Assembly: GCA_023079485.1 (NCBI GenBank)
Contig: CM041092.1
Location: 11,049,127-11,113,126, forward strand
Source: Archilochus colubris
Lineage: Eukaryota; Chordata; Aves; Apodiformes; Trochilidae
Length of the DNA: 64,000 nt
Reading direction: 5' to 3'
Below the pieces are notes generated by a model, which saw only the letters and a program-made list of their open reading frames with translations, was not told the origin of the DNA and ran no database searches. The number at the start of each line of letters is the position of its first letter. The stretch's first letter is position 1. This document shows, one piece after another, positions 1-14,000 of this stretch. The position numbers were made by a program, and so were the translations under genes.

Positions 1-3000
1 AGTTTTTAGGTTTGCTTTTGGCTTTACAAGAGTCTGCAGTCTTCTTAACTTTTGATTCATCTTATGGAACTGTGTTGTCAATGAGATTTCAAGTCCCCAG
101 TATCTCTAGCTGTGATTGTTGACAGTGTGTCATGATCATTTCAAGGGGTATTCACACACTCTTTACTCTGGCTCTTGCAAAAATGGATACAGTTATGATT
201 TCCCATGGAAATTGAAATCTATTTAAGTAATTTAACTATATTAAACACTGTTTCACTGGTAAAGTGTCTCTGTTTTATTTTAGCTGCATCTGGCTAGTGA
301 AGAAAGCAGGCTAAAGCTGTTTAGGAGCTCCTGCTTTTGCACTTGGGAACATCCAGCTCCTGACTAGCGAGGGGTTGGATGTCAACTTGGAGCACCCAGG
401 CACTACACAGCACCCAGGCACAGAGCCTCCAGACCTTGTTTGTGCAGAAAACATCCCCTGGGTCCCTCTGTGCACCCACTTGCCTTGAATCATTAGTCTC
501 AGGAGAGCTGACAAAGCCTTGGTGTGGCCATGTGGTGAAATACATTGCTAAAACTGAACAGATTTTTAAAAAATTAATTTTTCTGTTCTGTTAAATAAAT
601 AAATAAATAAAAGTATTTTGAAAAGTACAAGACCTTTGCCAAAGAAATTCCCAGGTACCCTGGAACTTGTCCTCTGAAGGACACCTGGAGGAGGCAGCAG
701 GGTTTCAGTCCTGCAATGTAATGCAATGGTTTCAATCTTTATAGGTAAAAGCTGCTACACCAATTAACAGATGCCTGAAGTGCAACTGAGAAACAAAAAG
801 CTCCAGCTTTAAGTTGACTTCTTTAGTTCAGGAGACTGTATACAGGCACCTGAAGGAATAAGCTCTGAATGACTTACAATCTGATATTTGTTGGGATTTT
901 ACAAGTGTACTTGTAAAACAGGGCTACATTACAGAAAAGCCACAAAGCACTTAAAACATCAGTCTTTAACCAAGAGGGTGAAGAGCTATTTAATACTTTG
1001 TATCTTCTCTGGCAGGCATTGGGTGCTCAGCATCACCCAGCTGGGAGGCAATGATGGTTCAGCACAGCACTGGCACCATTTAAATTCAAAGCCACACAAG
1101 AGCAGCTGGAGAGAGCTTCCCCTGTCAGGAATGGGCCCCGGAGATCTTTAGAAACAGAGGATTCCAGACACAAACAACTATTGCCATCTACTGGGAACAG
1201 ACCTGCACAGCCTTAGCCGGGAGCTGTTAGCACTGCTCCTGCTCCTCCCTGCCAGGGTGCCCTTGGAAGGCTCCAGAGGAGACCTCTGTGCACAGTGCAG
1301 CCAAAGTTCCAACAGGTGCCATAAAACTACTGTTCTGTGGCAGCCAAGCCATCCTATTCTGCTCCTTTACCTGGTCTGGCATTGGGTATCTTGAGTCCCA
1401 CCAAACCCAGGATGAAGCCCTCACCAACCCTGCTGTGTGTGAGAATCAGGGTTTCAATCCATGGGAAAAAAGCTGGGAAGTTCCTGCTCTTGCCACCTGA
1501 CACTCTCCTGTTCTTCAGTGACTGTTCCCATTTGGTCTGAAACAAAATACACCCTTGCTCTCCTTGTAGCTGCCCAGCAAGGAGCACAGCATGTATCCAT
1601 GCTTGCAGGGACAGGGAGAGAGCACAGTGAAGGGATTCAGAGAGCCAACTTAATGCTACACACCTCCTGCTAGGAAATAGAGCTTCCCACAAGCTGACTG
1701 AAGAACCAAAGCAATGCAGACTGTATCCTGAAAAGGGCAGGGGGAAGCCAAAACAGAGCTGGGTCTTTGCAATTTAATTTAATGTCAGATTAGCTAAGGT
1801 CATGTTGAAAGCAGGCACCAGCTCTCCACAGCTAGGTGAACATACCCAGCCAGTAATGTCCTAAAATCCTTCTCTCTTGCTCTCATGGCATTCCCCCAGC
1901 AGCTTCAGTACAAGAGGTGAAGAAGCTCTTGTTTGCTTTCAAGCTTTGAGTGGTGCTTGACAACTCAGGTGTGTTCTTCAGCTCTGCTCAGCATACAGGT
2001 TAGGGGGCTAATCTTACAGCAGCACTGCAGGGCATGTAAACAGTGACTTGTTATTCAAAGAAAAATATGACATTGTGGGTGTTGGATGGACCTGTGCCAA
2101 CTTTAAAGAGGCTCACTTCATAAATACAGCATGAAGTGAGTTCTGCTTCTACTAAATCACATGGAGAAAAATCAAATCAAGCGACTATGAATGGCCCTGT
2201 GCAATTCAAACCAAAGCATGTTGTTCAACAGGGTAGTAGTCATCATTCATAACTTCATCTTCATCACTCTAATAACTCAGGAATCTGGTCAAATCAGCAG
2301 GGAAGCACCTACCATTTCTCTGAATGCTGAGTTTGTATAACTAAGTGGGAAATATCAGGAATTTCTGGGAAATTTGCAATTCCAACTTGGCCTAGTGTGC
2401 CTTGTTTCTCATCTCACACAAAATTTCATCAAGTTCTAATAAAGTCAAACTGAAGTAATACGTTCAAAAGCCACGGTTTTAGCACCTAGTAATATCAGGT
2501 AATGAAGAAAAGTCATCCTCATTAACTTTTCATTGTGAAATGGGATTTTTATCAGTGCCTTAAAAACAAGAAAACAAAACCCCAACTGTCTTCTATGACA
2601 CCGAGAGTCACATTTCCTCATTATACCTGCTAATCAGCAATTAGATTAATGCCAGCATAACAAGAATGAAATAATGGCTCCAGACATTATGACAAAGGAA
2701 GTTTTCATTCCTTAAAAATGCATCTTTACGAACAGCAGGAAGGGAAAGAGTCTCAGAGAAAACAAGATTCTCTGCCAACATATAAACTGAAGAAATGAGG
2801 CAACAGAAAATTCTCCATGTACACAACAACCTGAATTAAAAACTAAGCAGTACTCCAGGCATTCCTAATAGCTTCCCAGCCCATCAATGGAGATGAAGTG
2901 AAAAGATAGGTATAAGGACTCTTCTAGACTTTATAAGCAAGACAAAACCTGGCTTTATACCTGACTAGCTGTATTTTTCAATCACTGTCTTAAAATGGTA

Positions 3001-4028
3001 AAGGACTGATTTTCAGCTTTCCTGGTGCTGAGAGTTCAGAAAAGTGCCCCAAATGCTAACACAACCAAATGTCTCAGTGATAAGCAAAGACTGGTTTCTC
3101 TTCTGCTGGTTTTAAAAAACACTCATAGTGTAAACATTTCCTAAAATTCTTGTCTCCTTCCATCCAGTCCTTTAGACCTTTTCTCTTCCTTCCCCAAACA
3201 AAAGCAAACAGTTCATTAATGCATTCTTCTTGTCTCTTTAAAAATGGGGAGGGAAGAGTTAAAGTACATCATCAACACCAAACTCCAAGGCTGCACACCA
3301 AGGGATCTTCAAGGTCTTAATTTCAGACAAGAGTCTGAGAACCACATTATGAAGAATAAAGTATGTATTGCTCCCATTCACTCTGCATTACAATTCCATT
3401 CTCTAAGTCTTCTTGATTGTATTATGCATCATTTTCTTGACTAATACCACCTATTTAAAGAGAAAATAAAATATCTAGATCCTTTCTTCTTGGTCGTAAT
3501 CTGACAATAAATAATTTACTGAAATACATAACATCTTGGCATTAAGAGCCTAAAGAAATTTGCCTGGAGCAATACATCATAGCACAGCAAAGCTCTGTCA
3601 ATCCCCAGACTGAACACCACAAGCAGCACAGCAACCCCCTGCCATTAAAGGTTACTTTTTTTTCTTTTTTTTATTTTTTCCCCTCAGCATTTCAGTGAAC
3701 CCTTACAGTATTTAAATCTATCTGTATCTACCTATTTGTACAGTACAAAACAACATAAATAACTGTCATATAATTGTAAAAAAAACCCACAACACAATAG
3801 TATAACTGATGGTCGTTTGCTATTTGCTAGATATAAGGCTGCTACTCTATTTTCCAAGTGTTTTGGGTTTCCTAATTGATACACAAACTTCAGGAGTAGA
3901 CAGTTCTCTCAAACACAAGTCTAGGTCAATGTGGTTCAATTCTATGCCAGCATAAAAACTCTCAACCCATAAAGCCAGAAGAATAAACAAAATCCCTGGT
4001 CTTTTCTTGTTTAAGCTAATCAGACTGA
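1..4028. other. Flank beyond SEC22A; no gene seen, possible ADCY5 3' UTR
   Basis: AT-rich sequence with only short chance reading frames. I see no exon of a known family on either strand. In mammals the gene that converges on SEC22A from this side is ADCY5, which would read on the plus strand here. A plus-strand AATAAA cluster at 591-612 could be a polyadenylation signal, but it lies in a simple TAAA repeat and I cannot assign it. Confidence 0.3.
591..612. repeat. (TAAA)n microsatellite
   Basis: Five consecutive TAAA-type units. The array contains several overlapping AATAAA hexamers on the plus strand, which may be coincidental. Confidence 0.85.
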
Positions 4029-4861
4029 TTTATTACTTTTTCATCACCCGTTGTTTCATCTCAGGTTTGAGCTAACTATTCATCCATTCCTAGAAGTATA
4101 TAAAAAGAACAGTAGTCCAACAAGTACAAGTCACTTCATTTACTCACCAATCCATTTCCTTTAGACCTTCCTTTCAGAGTTCAAACAAAGGAAGCGTGCA
4201 AAATCCTGTCTCAAGCAGCAGAACATTTTGCATAATTACTAAAAAGAAACCCTGTACTCATAGATCACCTTCAAAGGATAATTAAAAGGAAATCATCAAT
4301 TAAAAAACGTTGAAGTATTTATAACACTAGACAGAGGACCATGGGTATCATAAAGCTGATCCCCAGAAACAGTTTCCAGGTTACATTTTAATTAAGAAAA
4401 CATTCACATATATGTCAATGTGAAACAAAACATTCCAAAAATTTTTATCTTATATATTCCAAATGTAGTTTGCTAGTATGCAATAGCACTACTATTATTA
4501 TTTTTTAGCCTATCTTCTACTGCCTCACAAAGGCAAAACTGACTTTGGAAGTTAAGAGCTTGCATGATATGCCAAAGATATACTCTGTACATTCTTCCTA
4601 TTAATAGACTTTTGAATTAAGCTTTTTTCATGCCACCAGAAAAAATTCCCCAACCTTGGTGTCCCTATGTATATTTCACCACATGGATAAGATCAGTTTT
4701 CCTGCTCTAGTCCAGTATTTTTACATATTAAAAAAAAAACACAAAAAAAGAACAAATTAAAAAGCCCCATCCAGACAGTTTCTTCTTCTGGAGAACAGCT
4801 TTACATTCCTGAGAGTAAGTATCTGTTGGAACAGGACTGCCTCTAAATGTCCCAGGGCTTG
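4029..4861 (-). other. SEC22A: Probable SEC22A 3' UTR (left boundary uncertain)
   Basis: Non-coding sequence follows the SEC22A stop on the minus strand. The first canonical AATAAA on this strand is at 4034-4029, about 830 bases downstream of the stop. Another lies at 3675-3670, inside an A-rich run. I cannot tell which is used. The transcript could also extend further left. Confidence 0.35.
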
Positions 4862-5062
4862 TCAGACATTGTAATCAGGGGACTTTCCCTGTGGTTGTCG
4901 CAGTCGAATTTGTAAGGTAGAAAATGCTCCCACAGTCACATGAAAGAAAAGCTGCCAGAGGTTGCGTAGTTCATACAGATACATGTTACACAAGCAAATC
5001 AACCCAAAAGTCAGGAAGGATTTGGCATTCCTCCAGCCTGTGTAGTATACAAACAGGTAACA
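4862..5062 (-). CDS. SEC22A: SEC22A exon 7: last two membrane segments, C-terminus and stop
   Basis: Acceptor TTCCTGACAG ends at 5063. The exon encodes residues 243-308, starting [16 protein letters not shown] and ending [11 protein letters not shown], with the stop TGA at 4864-4862. It carries hydrophobic segments near residues 257-273 and 277-294. Compared with human, the end differs slightly (SPDYNV against APDYDV) and Arg replaces Trp in the QIRLRQ stretch; both lie near the C-terminus. Confidence 0.95.
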   Translation of the reverse strand, partial: CYLFVYYTGWRNAKSFLTFGLICLCNMYLYELRNLWQLFFHVTVGAFSTLQIRLRQPQGKSPDYNV

Positions 5063-8000
5063 CTGTCAGGAAGAAAAGAGAAATCAGATTACTGTATGGA
5101 AAATAACCTCCACTGAAGAAATATTAGCCAATCACTTAAAAATTGCAAACCCAAAGCACGTAACACTATAAATCAAAGATTCAAGAACCACATCAATTTA
5201 ACTGTCATGGAAGGATGAAAAGTACCTGATACCAAAACAAGGTCATATTTTGCTCCCACTGACCTTGTATGAGAGTAATTCTCTCACAATAATTTACAAC
5301 CTGCAAGAGTAAGTGGCTCATGACAAAGGAAAGTGAACATTCTTGGCGATCTCTGGTCAAACTATCCCCTGTTCCACCCAAGAAATGGAGAAGGAAGAAG
5401 AGCCAGTGTCAAGCCTTCTTCAGGCAAAACAGTGGCAAGGACTGGGAAAGTACCAGGAATATTCAGCACAAGGCAATCGCCCAGATATTAGCCAAGTGTC
5501 CTGCAAGAGTTAATGCAGAGAATTAACTGGTAGATGCAGAAAAATACTCACTGTCCTTATTCAGGCAGCACAAGAAGGATCACTTTTGGATAGAAATACA
5601 CAACTCAACTGGAGTTCTACCACTTTCTAAGGGTCAGTTTCTGCACTGTGGAATAGCTGCCCAGCTTCCCACTCTGCCTTCTTCATACCACAGCTGGAAA
5701 TCTACTCAATTCTCTCACCTCAGTCCTAAAAGGATGTAACTGTCCAGTAAATGTCTGTGCACATTATTTTACTTCCACTATTGTTCAGTATATTTGACTT
5801 CCAGAAAAAAATTGCTTGCCCCCCTCTGGATTCTAGCCATTTCCATCTGCTGAAGAAAGCTTTTGCTATGTTTCAAGGTAGATAACAACATCATTTGAGC
5901 TTACTCTGTATTCCAAATCTGTTCACAGTGGATATATAACCAAGCTCACACAAATATTTTAACAGCATTCATCATCAGATTATCTAAGTGCCATTTCTGT
6001 TCTCCTTGGGCATTTACCCTATTTATCAGAGTCAGAGAAACTCTATTTCATTTTTTTTCATTTTCCCTGTTCCTCAAAGAAGGGCAAAACAAATGTACAC
6101 TCACAACCAAACAATGCAATTTATTGAGGTTATTTTATTTTCTATTCAAAACTGAAAAAGTATGCAATTCCACTGTAACTGTGGCCCAGATAACAAAAAC
6201 TACTTGTGATTGCTAGATATCTAAGTATCTTCAGAGATGCAAGTACTGACAATATCTGTAAGATTTATATGTCCTTCCACCAAAGCAAAGTAAAACTAGA
6301 GATAAGTAATCTGCATGCTTCGGAATCCAGATAGGATTTCACTGAACCTGCTTGGTCATTTTGAGCAGAGCAAATGAAGCCTACTCGGGCTGACAGCTTT
6401 ACAAATCACATCTAGAAGAGCAATTAGTTGGTACTAGTATCTCCGAGGTAAGAATTCAGGTAATTTCCTGGTATTAGCATCTCCACTGACAACATATGAA
6501 GTGTAACTTCTTCTAAGATCAAAATAAAGACTCAGGATATGCATCATCAACATTACTAACAAACCTGAAGGTTGAAAAAACAAAAGTGCTATTTAAAAAT
6601 GTCACTGCAACAGGATGTTGAATGACTACCAATTTCATTGAAGATCTTGTTTAAATTAATTCTGGGGCTTATTTTTTCATTAGTCTAGGTTTGAGATGCT
6701 GGAAGATCTGCTACTAACAAAGTGAAGCACCAGTAAAAAGGCCAAAACACTGGTTTTAACATCTTACTATAACAAGTGCTGTTATGAAATTCCTGAGGGT
6801 TTTTTTTTCAGCTGAAGGGAAGTATAACATAGCAACTACTGAACATGTTTTTATGGACAAGGCTCCTCTGCTACCTCAGAGGAGAAATATTTTTTTTTTG
6901 AGAACTTTGCACCTTGGCAACAACTAATACCATTGTTACTTTTTGTATGTTTTCTTCTTCAGAAGAGACTAAATCCCATGAAGGAACACTAGACAGATCA
7001 GCTCCAGATAAACTGAGACAGGCATTTCTTGACTTCCTGGACATGTTATCTTAGCTCCTAATCCTTAGCATTGCTATTTAGTCAGTGTTGCAATAATCAG
7101 CTACAATTTTATAAGTAAACTAGGCCATAAAATAGAAAGAAAATAACTTCAGAATATGCTTGAAAATGGCACTTTCAAGTTCAAAAAAACTCATCCCAAA
7201 TGTAAAACACCTTAAGCAATTAAAAATCATAGCTTATATTTTAATGTTGCTAAGAAAGTGTCGTAAGGCTTTAATTTTATTTTGGTACAAAAATGATCCT
7301 AAACACTGGTTTTGGAGAGTACATGGTAGATGTTGATGGGCCATTCCCCCACAATACCAGAAAAACTGTTACTTTTCTCTTTAAACAATCTAAAAATATC
7401 CAGATTACATATTGTATGTGAAAATGTAAAGGGAACACTATTATTATTTCAGTTTGATACACAGAGATATATGCCTCCAGCCTTAAATGATGACTCAATA
7501 CATCCCATGTCACCATAGAATACTTCAAAAAGCAGCAGAGGATTTTCTTCATGCTGTCTGCTCTCACTTGCACTCTTGGTATCTAGAGCCAGCCTCTGAA
7601 AGTGCTTAATCTGGTCCAAAGAGCTTCATTTCAATGCAAAAAGAGCTGGCCCAGAAACTCCTCAATTTATCTGTTTATTGGCTCCTAAGGCTCATGACCA
7701 AGCTACATTCTTCATCATAATACACTGCATGTTACTGAGCCTAAAGCACTCTGTTCCACTGAAGTCCCATCTTTTGCCTGCATACCTAGTTTACAAGTAT
7801 TTTTTTTTAAACTAGAAACACACTGCTATGTTGTTATTAACTGAACAAGAAAATACAATGGTAGAAGTGGGTGAATGACAATGAAATGTGCTGTCATGTA
7901 ACATAGGGAATTAATCTCCCAAATTCCTAAGTGGGAAAAAGAGTATCAGAAAATGCCATATAACTGCCAGCCCTCATTAGTTCTGAAAAATGACTACTTA

Positions 8001-11000
8001 TGTACCATACAAATCACACTACAAGGAGCAGAATAAAGAGGCCTGACAGGTGGATTTTGAATATTAAGAAAAAGACTACATTCAGAGCTGTATGGATTCT
8101 TTAGAATAGATCTATTCAAGTTAGACAGTGGGAGAAAAACAGATGTCCTTATGTCTCAATACACAGACAAGAACACTTCGTAAAAAATACAGTTTCTAAT
8201 TTGACAAAGCAGGGATAAATATATTTTTAAAAAAAAAAAAAAAAGAGGAACTCCACCTTATCTGATACAGAACAGATTGTTGGCATTGCAAATTAACACC
8301 AATCTAACAAATTATTTAAGGCAGAAGCTGATGAAAAGTCAACAAGTGGCAAAGGACACTTTGTGTGACATTTTACTAGAGATATAGAGAACAGAGATTA
8401 CAGGGAACCTGGACAAAATGCTGACTGACAGAAAGGCTGATGTAGAAGGAAAATCCTGAGATATAATTTTTTTTTACAGTCTGACACTGCACTGAACATT
8501 GACACAAAGAGACAAGTAAAAACTGAATACTCCACTCCACATGCAGATTAAACCAAAAGAATTGTAATAATAGCAACTGAGTGTGACAGACATTAGTGTC
8601 AAAGCAAAAATAACAGCAGTGTCACTGAATGGGCACCAGAACACCTTGCTACAAATTATACAGGAAAGGCAAATTCAGATGCAGAAATGGAAAACCTACA
8701 GACCTGAAATGCTATGTGAAACACAAGACAGAAGAAGAACAACATGGTGGAAAGCAGATGAAAGTGGGGATTATTGCCTATATATTACTATATTTAGTTC
8801 AATCTTCCCAAAGAAGCAGTAAGACAGATGTTTAAATTTACCTGAACTATGAAACTATTACTGTAAGTTAATTACATAGTCTTCATGTAGCTTTAGAAAT
8901 TTTAAGTTCCAGACAGAAAAGCAAACCAAATTTCTTAATCAACTAACTGGAGAAAAATGCCAGCAAACAGCAATTTCTATCAATCCTCTGTAAGATGATT
9001 TACAATTAATGAAATAGAACAGAACAGAAATTATTTTCATAATTGCTCTGTTCAAGTATCTGTGACATTTAAGAAAACATGATGACATTTATGCATGTCT
9101 GAGTTACATGTCTAAACTCTACTGAGTTATGCAGAAGCCAAAGAACACACCTGGTACAAGCAAGCTGCTGTTCCAAGAAAAAATGCAATAACATAGCTGA
9201 AATCTTCACCTTCATTCTGTTAAAATAAAACAAAAAGGCATGTTTTACCATGTTTCAGGGAAATACCAGATACTTACAGTATGATAATTATTCATTATTG
9301 TATGTTAAAACAGTATCACATAAAGATTTAAAATAATTCCTACACTATGCTAAACTAAAGGAGTTAGCACTTCTCATTGCCTACTTTTATGTCTGGAAGT
9401 ATCCACAGTGATCTGGATTCTGAACAAAATGTTAAACAATTAATGCTGAGATATTCAAAAAGCCTTAAAGTCAGTCTAGTTCTAACACTGGACACTTATC
9501 TTCTCCCGATGCCTTTGAACATTTAAGTCTAAACACTGGCAACTGCCTTAAACTTCCTAGATTAGTGCCTTCCTCCAGCTTCACAAACAGAAACAAGATA
9601 CAGAAGACACCAAATGGCCACCAGGGTGTGGTAAAATTCTACACAGAGAATCGCACCAGCAGCTCTGCACTCACTGCTGGTGAGCACAAACAAAAGCACA
9701 TGAATTTACCAGAGAGAGATTACTGGAAAATTAATTTTTTGTTAACCAAAACATGGGAAAAATTACTTGAAGTGATAGATCTTTTCACTGTGTGTTTGAA
9801 AAACAAAGAAGTTCTTTCAAACTTATTCAAATGGGTAATAGCTTCTGTAGAGCTGAGCAGAATAATTTATATCCTCAGTCATTTAACTGCATTCCCAACA
9901 AACATCTGCAATGATCAGAAACTTTCCCACAAAAACAATGAGTACTCATGCATCTGTTTCTCCTTGAAAGCACATTTCAGTTTGAGAAGGTGGTGGTCCA
10001 TTCAGAACTACAAGTTTTTTCTGGTCAGAGCACATTTAGCTTGAAGCATTTGCAGGTACAGGACTGACTGAAGTTTGTCTGCACATAGAATTTACCTACA
10101 CAATGCATTATGCTCCTAAACCACAGGTAAATCTTTGGCTATGTCTGGACTGTAGAAGACTTTTGCAAACACTTGAATAAAAATACTGAATATAAAGGAA
10201 AAACTAATTCAGAGACAAGCTTTTGAATGACTTCTCAGAAGTAGTTCCATTAATCAAGTTATTATTATAAACTTAGAACATGTAACATTATTATAACATA
10301 ATGTGATATAACATTTTATCACATTGTAACTATGACCCTAAACCTTGTGGATTTTTCTATAATACAGTAAATTAAGAGAAACTTTAATGGATTTTTAGCA
10401 TGTCTCGTTTGTCAGAAACGAAAAAATATCTTCCATCTGTACTGCCATCTACTACCTCTAGATGCAATAATTTATAAAATAAAATTAATTGGCTGCCCTA
10501 ACATCAATTAAAATCATCTAACATTGGCATTCCTTTTCTTAAAAATCAGCTGCAGAAAGGTAACAAAGCAAGTTCTAGAAGCATTACACTAAGTGGTAGA
10601 AATCTGTTCAGTATTATGCATACTACAGTGTACTTTAAAATCATTCCTATAATTAAACAGTGTTGTGCATAAGAGAAAAATCTAATTAGGGATAAAGTAG
10701 AGACGTATGTTCACTATTTCATCCTTGTTTTTTTGAAGGACCTAGCATGCAAAAGTCTCATTAACCCTGCTCATCTATTCTTCAGGAAATGTTGAGACAT
10801 GAAAAATTACTGCTTTATTAAAGCTTTAGATATATCAATAATTATGTAAGACAACTGTAATACCTGTCATTTTCTTTACCTTCCTTCCCGAAAAAATCCA
10901 TTAGGTATAAAATGCATTGCAGTTATCAAGTCCAGATATGTGTTTGAATTAAAATATTCTTTATTATCCAAGTAGGATATTCCCATCTTCTTTCAGAGAA

Positions 11001-14000
11001 GTTCTTTCAGGGTTTTTAGTTTCTACGTCCACCACCACAATAGCAGTGCCATTTAATGTTAAGTAAATCTTATTTTTCTGGTAATACACATGAACTTTCC
11101 AAGCACTACCAGAATATTCATTTGAATTGCTTGAAATCATTATCCACTGTTATTTTCATTGTAGCAATGAGAATCCAACTAGCAGATGAAATTGAACACA
11201 AAGAAACTGAAAGGCTTTAGGGAGGGTCAGAGCAGAGAGTTCACACAAACCAGCAGATGTTGATTAGGTTGTTTGGTGAGGGGGATGTTGTTTTGAGGGC
11301 AGAAGGGTTCAGAAGAAATCACCTGACAGTCTACCTTATACTGATCTTCTTAGCACACAGAGAAGTAAGCATCCTACTTAAGGTTTATTAAAAACAAATT
11401 AACAAAAACCGAAAAAAAAAGGTTTCTAAGAAACAATTTTACAAAACCTGCTTGATGACGTGTACTCAGTGGACCTTTCAAAAAAAATGGCCAGATTGTC
11501 AACACTGTTCATAATTTTTCTCGAGTGCTTTTAAATAACATCTATTAAAATTAAATGTCTCATATCCTGGCATAAATTTAGAAAACAGAACATTATGTTC
11601 ACATACTCACTGCTACCAAGGTACGTAGTGAAGGAGCTGGCCACCCACCTTCTACTGCTTTTGAAACTCACAGCCTCAACCAATGATGTATGACACTCAA
11701 AAAGTACAGAAAGATCACAAGCAATACAGGTTTCCTAAATTGACTTCTGACCTCACAAACAATATTTATGAAAATTAAACTGGCAAGACTTATAGCAAGC
11801 ATCTTCTGAGGTGCTATTATGATTGCTTTGATGCATAACTCCCAAATTCAATAAACAGGTACAGTACCTGGAGAAGACTTTCTATGGCATGAAAGCCTCG
11901 AATTAAATTCAAAGCCCCACACAGCAGACTAAGTACAAATGAGACAATCCCTGGGAGAGTCACAGGTTCCAGACGCTGATGAGGAGCTGAATAAGAAAAG
12001 AAATACAAAAATCAAAAAATATATCAGAGGTCAAAGCAATGTCTTTAGAAATTTAGTAAAATAATAATCTCATTTTTCAGTAGCTCGAGAAGAGATCACT
12101 GAAGCAAACCACAAAATGTCAATCTTTTTTTCTGAAGAGAAGGAACATCCTGAATATTTCAACACAAGGTTTAACAAAAAGTATATTTTCCTTCAATTCT
12201 CATATATAATTGTCTCATTATACTTAGTCTTTAACCCAATACATTCAGTTTATTCAGTACAATACTGAAAGTTGCTCAAACATGCCAGGACATCCACAGC
12301 AAATTATATATTTGCTAGTGAAATTCATCTAAAATTGGTAGCCAGCTAATAAGTCACCACCACTTAAGAGCTCCTCTCATTACCTCCACTCTTCTTTAAC
12401 ATTAATGCATTAGCAGAGCCATTGAGACTGATTTGGCTTGTTCACTGAACAGAACTCTGAGGCAAAGCTATTAGTCCCCTACCTTAAAAACATACAGCCA
12501 GTGAGTGTTATTAAAAACACAAATAAAAAGGCAGCTCAGAAACTAAGCTACTGTCTATATTGATATCTTATACAAACCTTCCAAATACTGCTTAGAAAAC
12601 ATATTCAAATGAAAACACACTTTCTTTCCATGCACACCCACTATTTTGGGCTTCACCAGGGTCACAGGCACATGAAAGTTGTGTATGTTCCTTATTAGCA
12701 TCCCTTTCCATAATTAATAACAGAAAGCAAGTATGAAAAAACAACGGAAAACTCTTAACAGTCTAGGCAACACCAGGAAAACAACAGGAGTACTGAGCCA
12801 TGATTAAATCATTCTGTTCAAATCAGTGAAGTGTAAAAGCTATGAACAATATGGTTAATGAACTGTAACATTAATAGAGAGAAGGGTGTCAGCCCCAGTT
12901 GTTTGCATTGCACAGATCCAGGAAGAAGGCTTTCCAAACAATTAATGAGGTTACAGAACCTAAAGGAAAAGCTGACAAAAGCTGTTTCACATTGATAAGC
13001 AGACAGGGCTCTCTAATTACAAGTGTGTTATAACTTAAAAATAAAACACAAAATTAGTTCAGGTAGAACATTTGTGCAGATTTTATTAGTGTAATTAGGG
13101 TCGGTTTGTTTGTTTGTTTGTTACAGGAAAGCATAGCCCATGTTAACTTTGAGAGCTTACTGCATTTACAGTGCATACTAGAGGAATACTACCAGCAATC
13201 ACTCAGTTAATATCAAATTATTCTCCTTTAGTGATTCCCCAGGGTTGGTTAGGTTTGGTTTTTTTAAACCACCTCATCTAGACAGCAGCAAGTCTGAAGG
13301 TATGTGACAGCTTTTAGGCAAAAGTCATTGCATTTCATTAACTGGTGGATAAATTTAGTTCCCAGCTCTCCACTGCACAGCTCTCCAGAAAATAACATTT
13401 CCCTCATATATCAGGGTAACTAAAATATCATGTGTTAAAACAGCATTTAAAACACCTCTTTGAGAACCATGGGGGAAAAGGCAGAGAGTCCCTTCAACTA
13501 AATCAAGATAGCCATAAAATACCATAAAATAGTAACCATAAATAGTTACCATAAAATAGTAACTTTTCGCTTTTACTAAAATATAAAAACAAATCCCAAA
13601 ACTTTAAAGGACACTGCATAATGCTACTGATGTCATCAGGCTCCTCAGGGCTTAATAAATTTTAGTGTCACAAAGCAATAAGAGATGCTTAAAAAAAAAA
13701 AAAAAAAGGCAAAAATGTATGAGGGGTATAAGAGAAGGCAGGGTAAAGGACAGCTGACATTGAATAAGTATATCCATAAATCTTAGAGAGATTATAATTG
13801 CCACATCAGAAACTCTCCAACACAAGCCAAGGATAAAATAGAGTAAGAATATTGAACTAAAATCCTGAAATGTAAATATTAAAAAAACCCAGGAAATTTG
13901 CACATTAGAAACAGCACTACTTATAATTTTAAAGGTAAATATTAAAAAAAAATCTAGTTCACCATCACACAAAAATTAACTTTGAGAACCACTTTTTATT

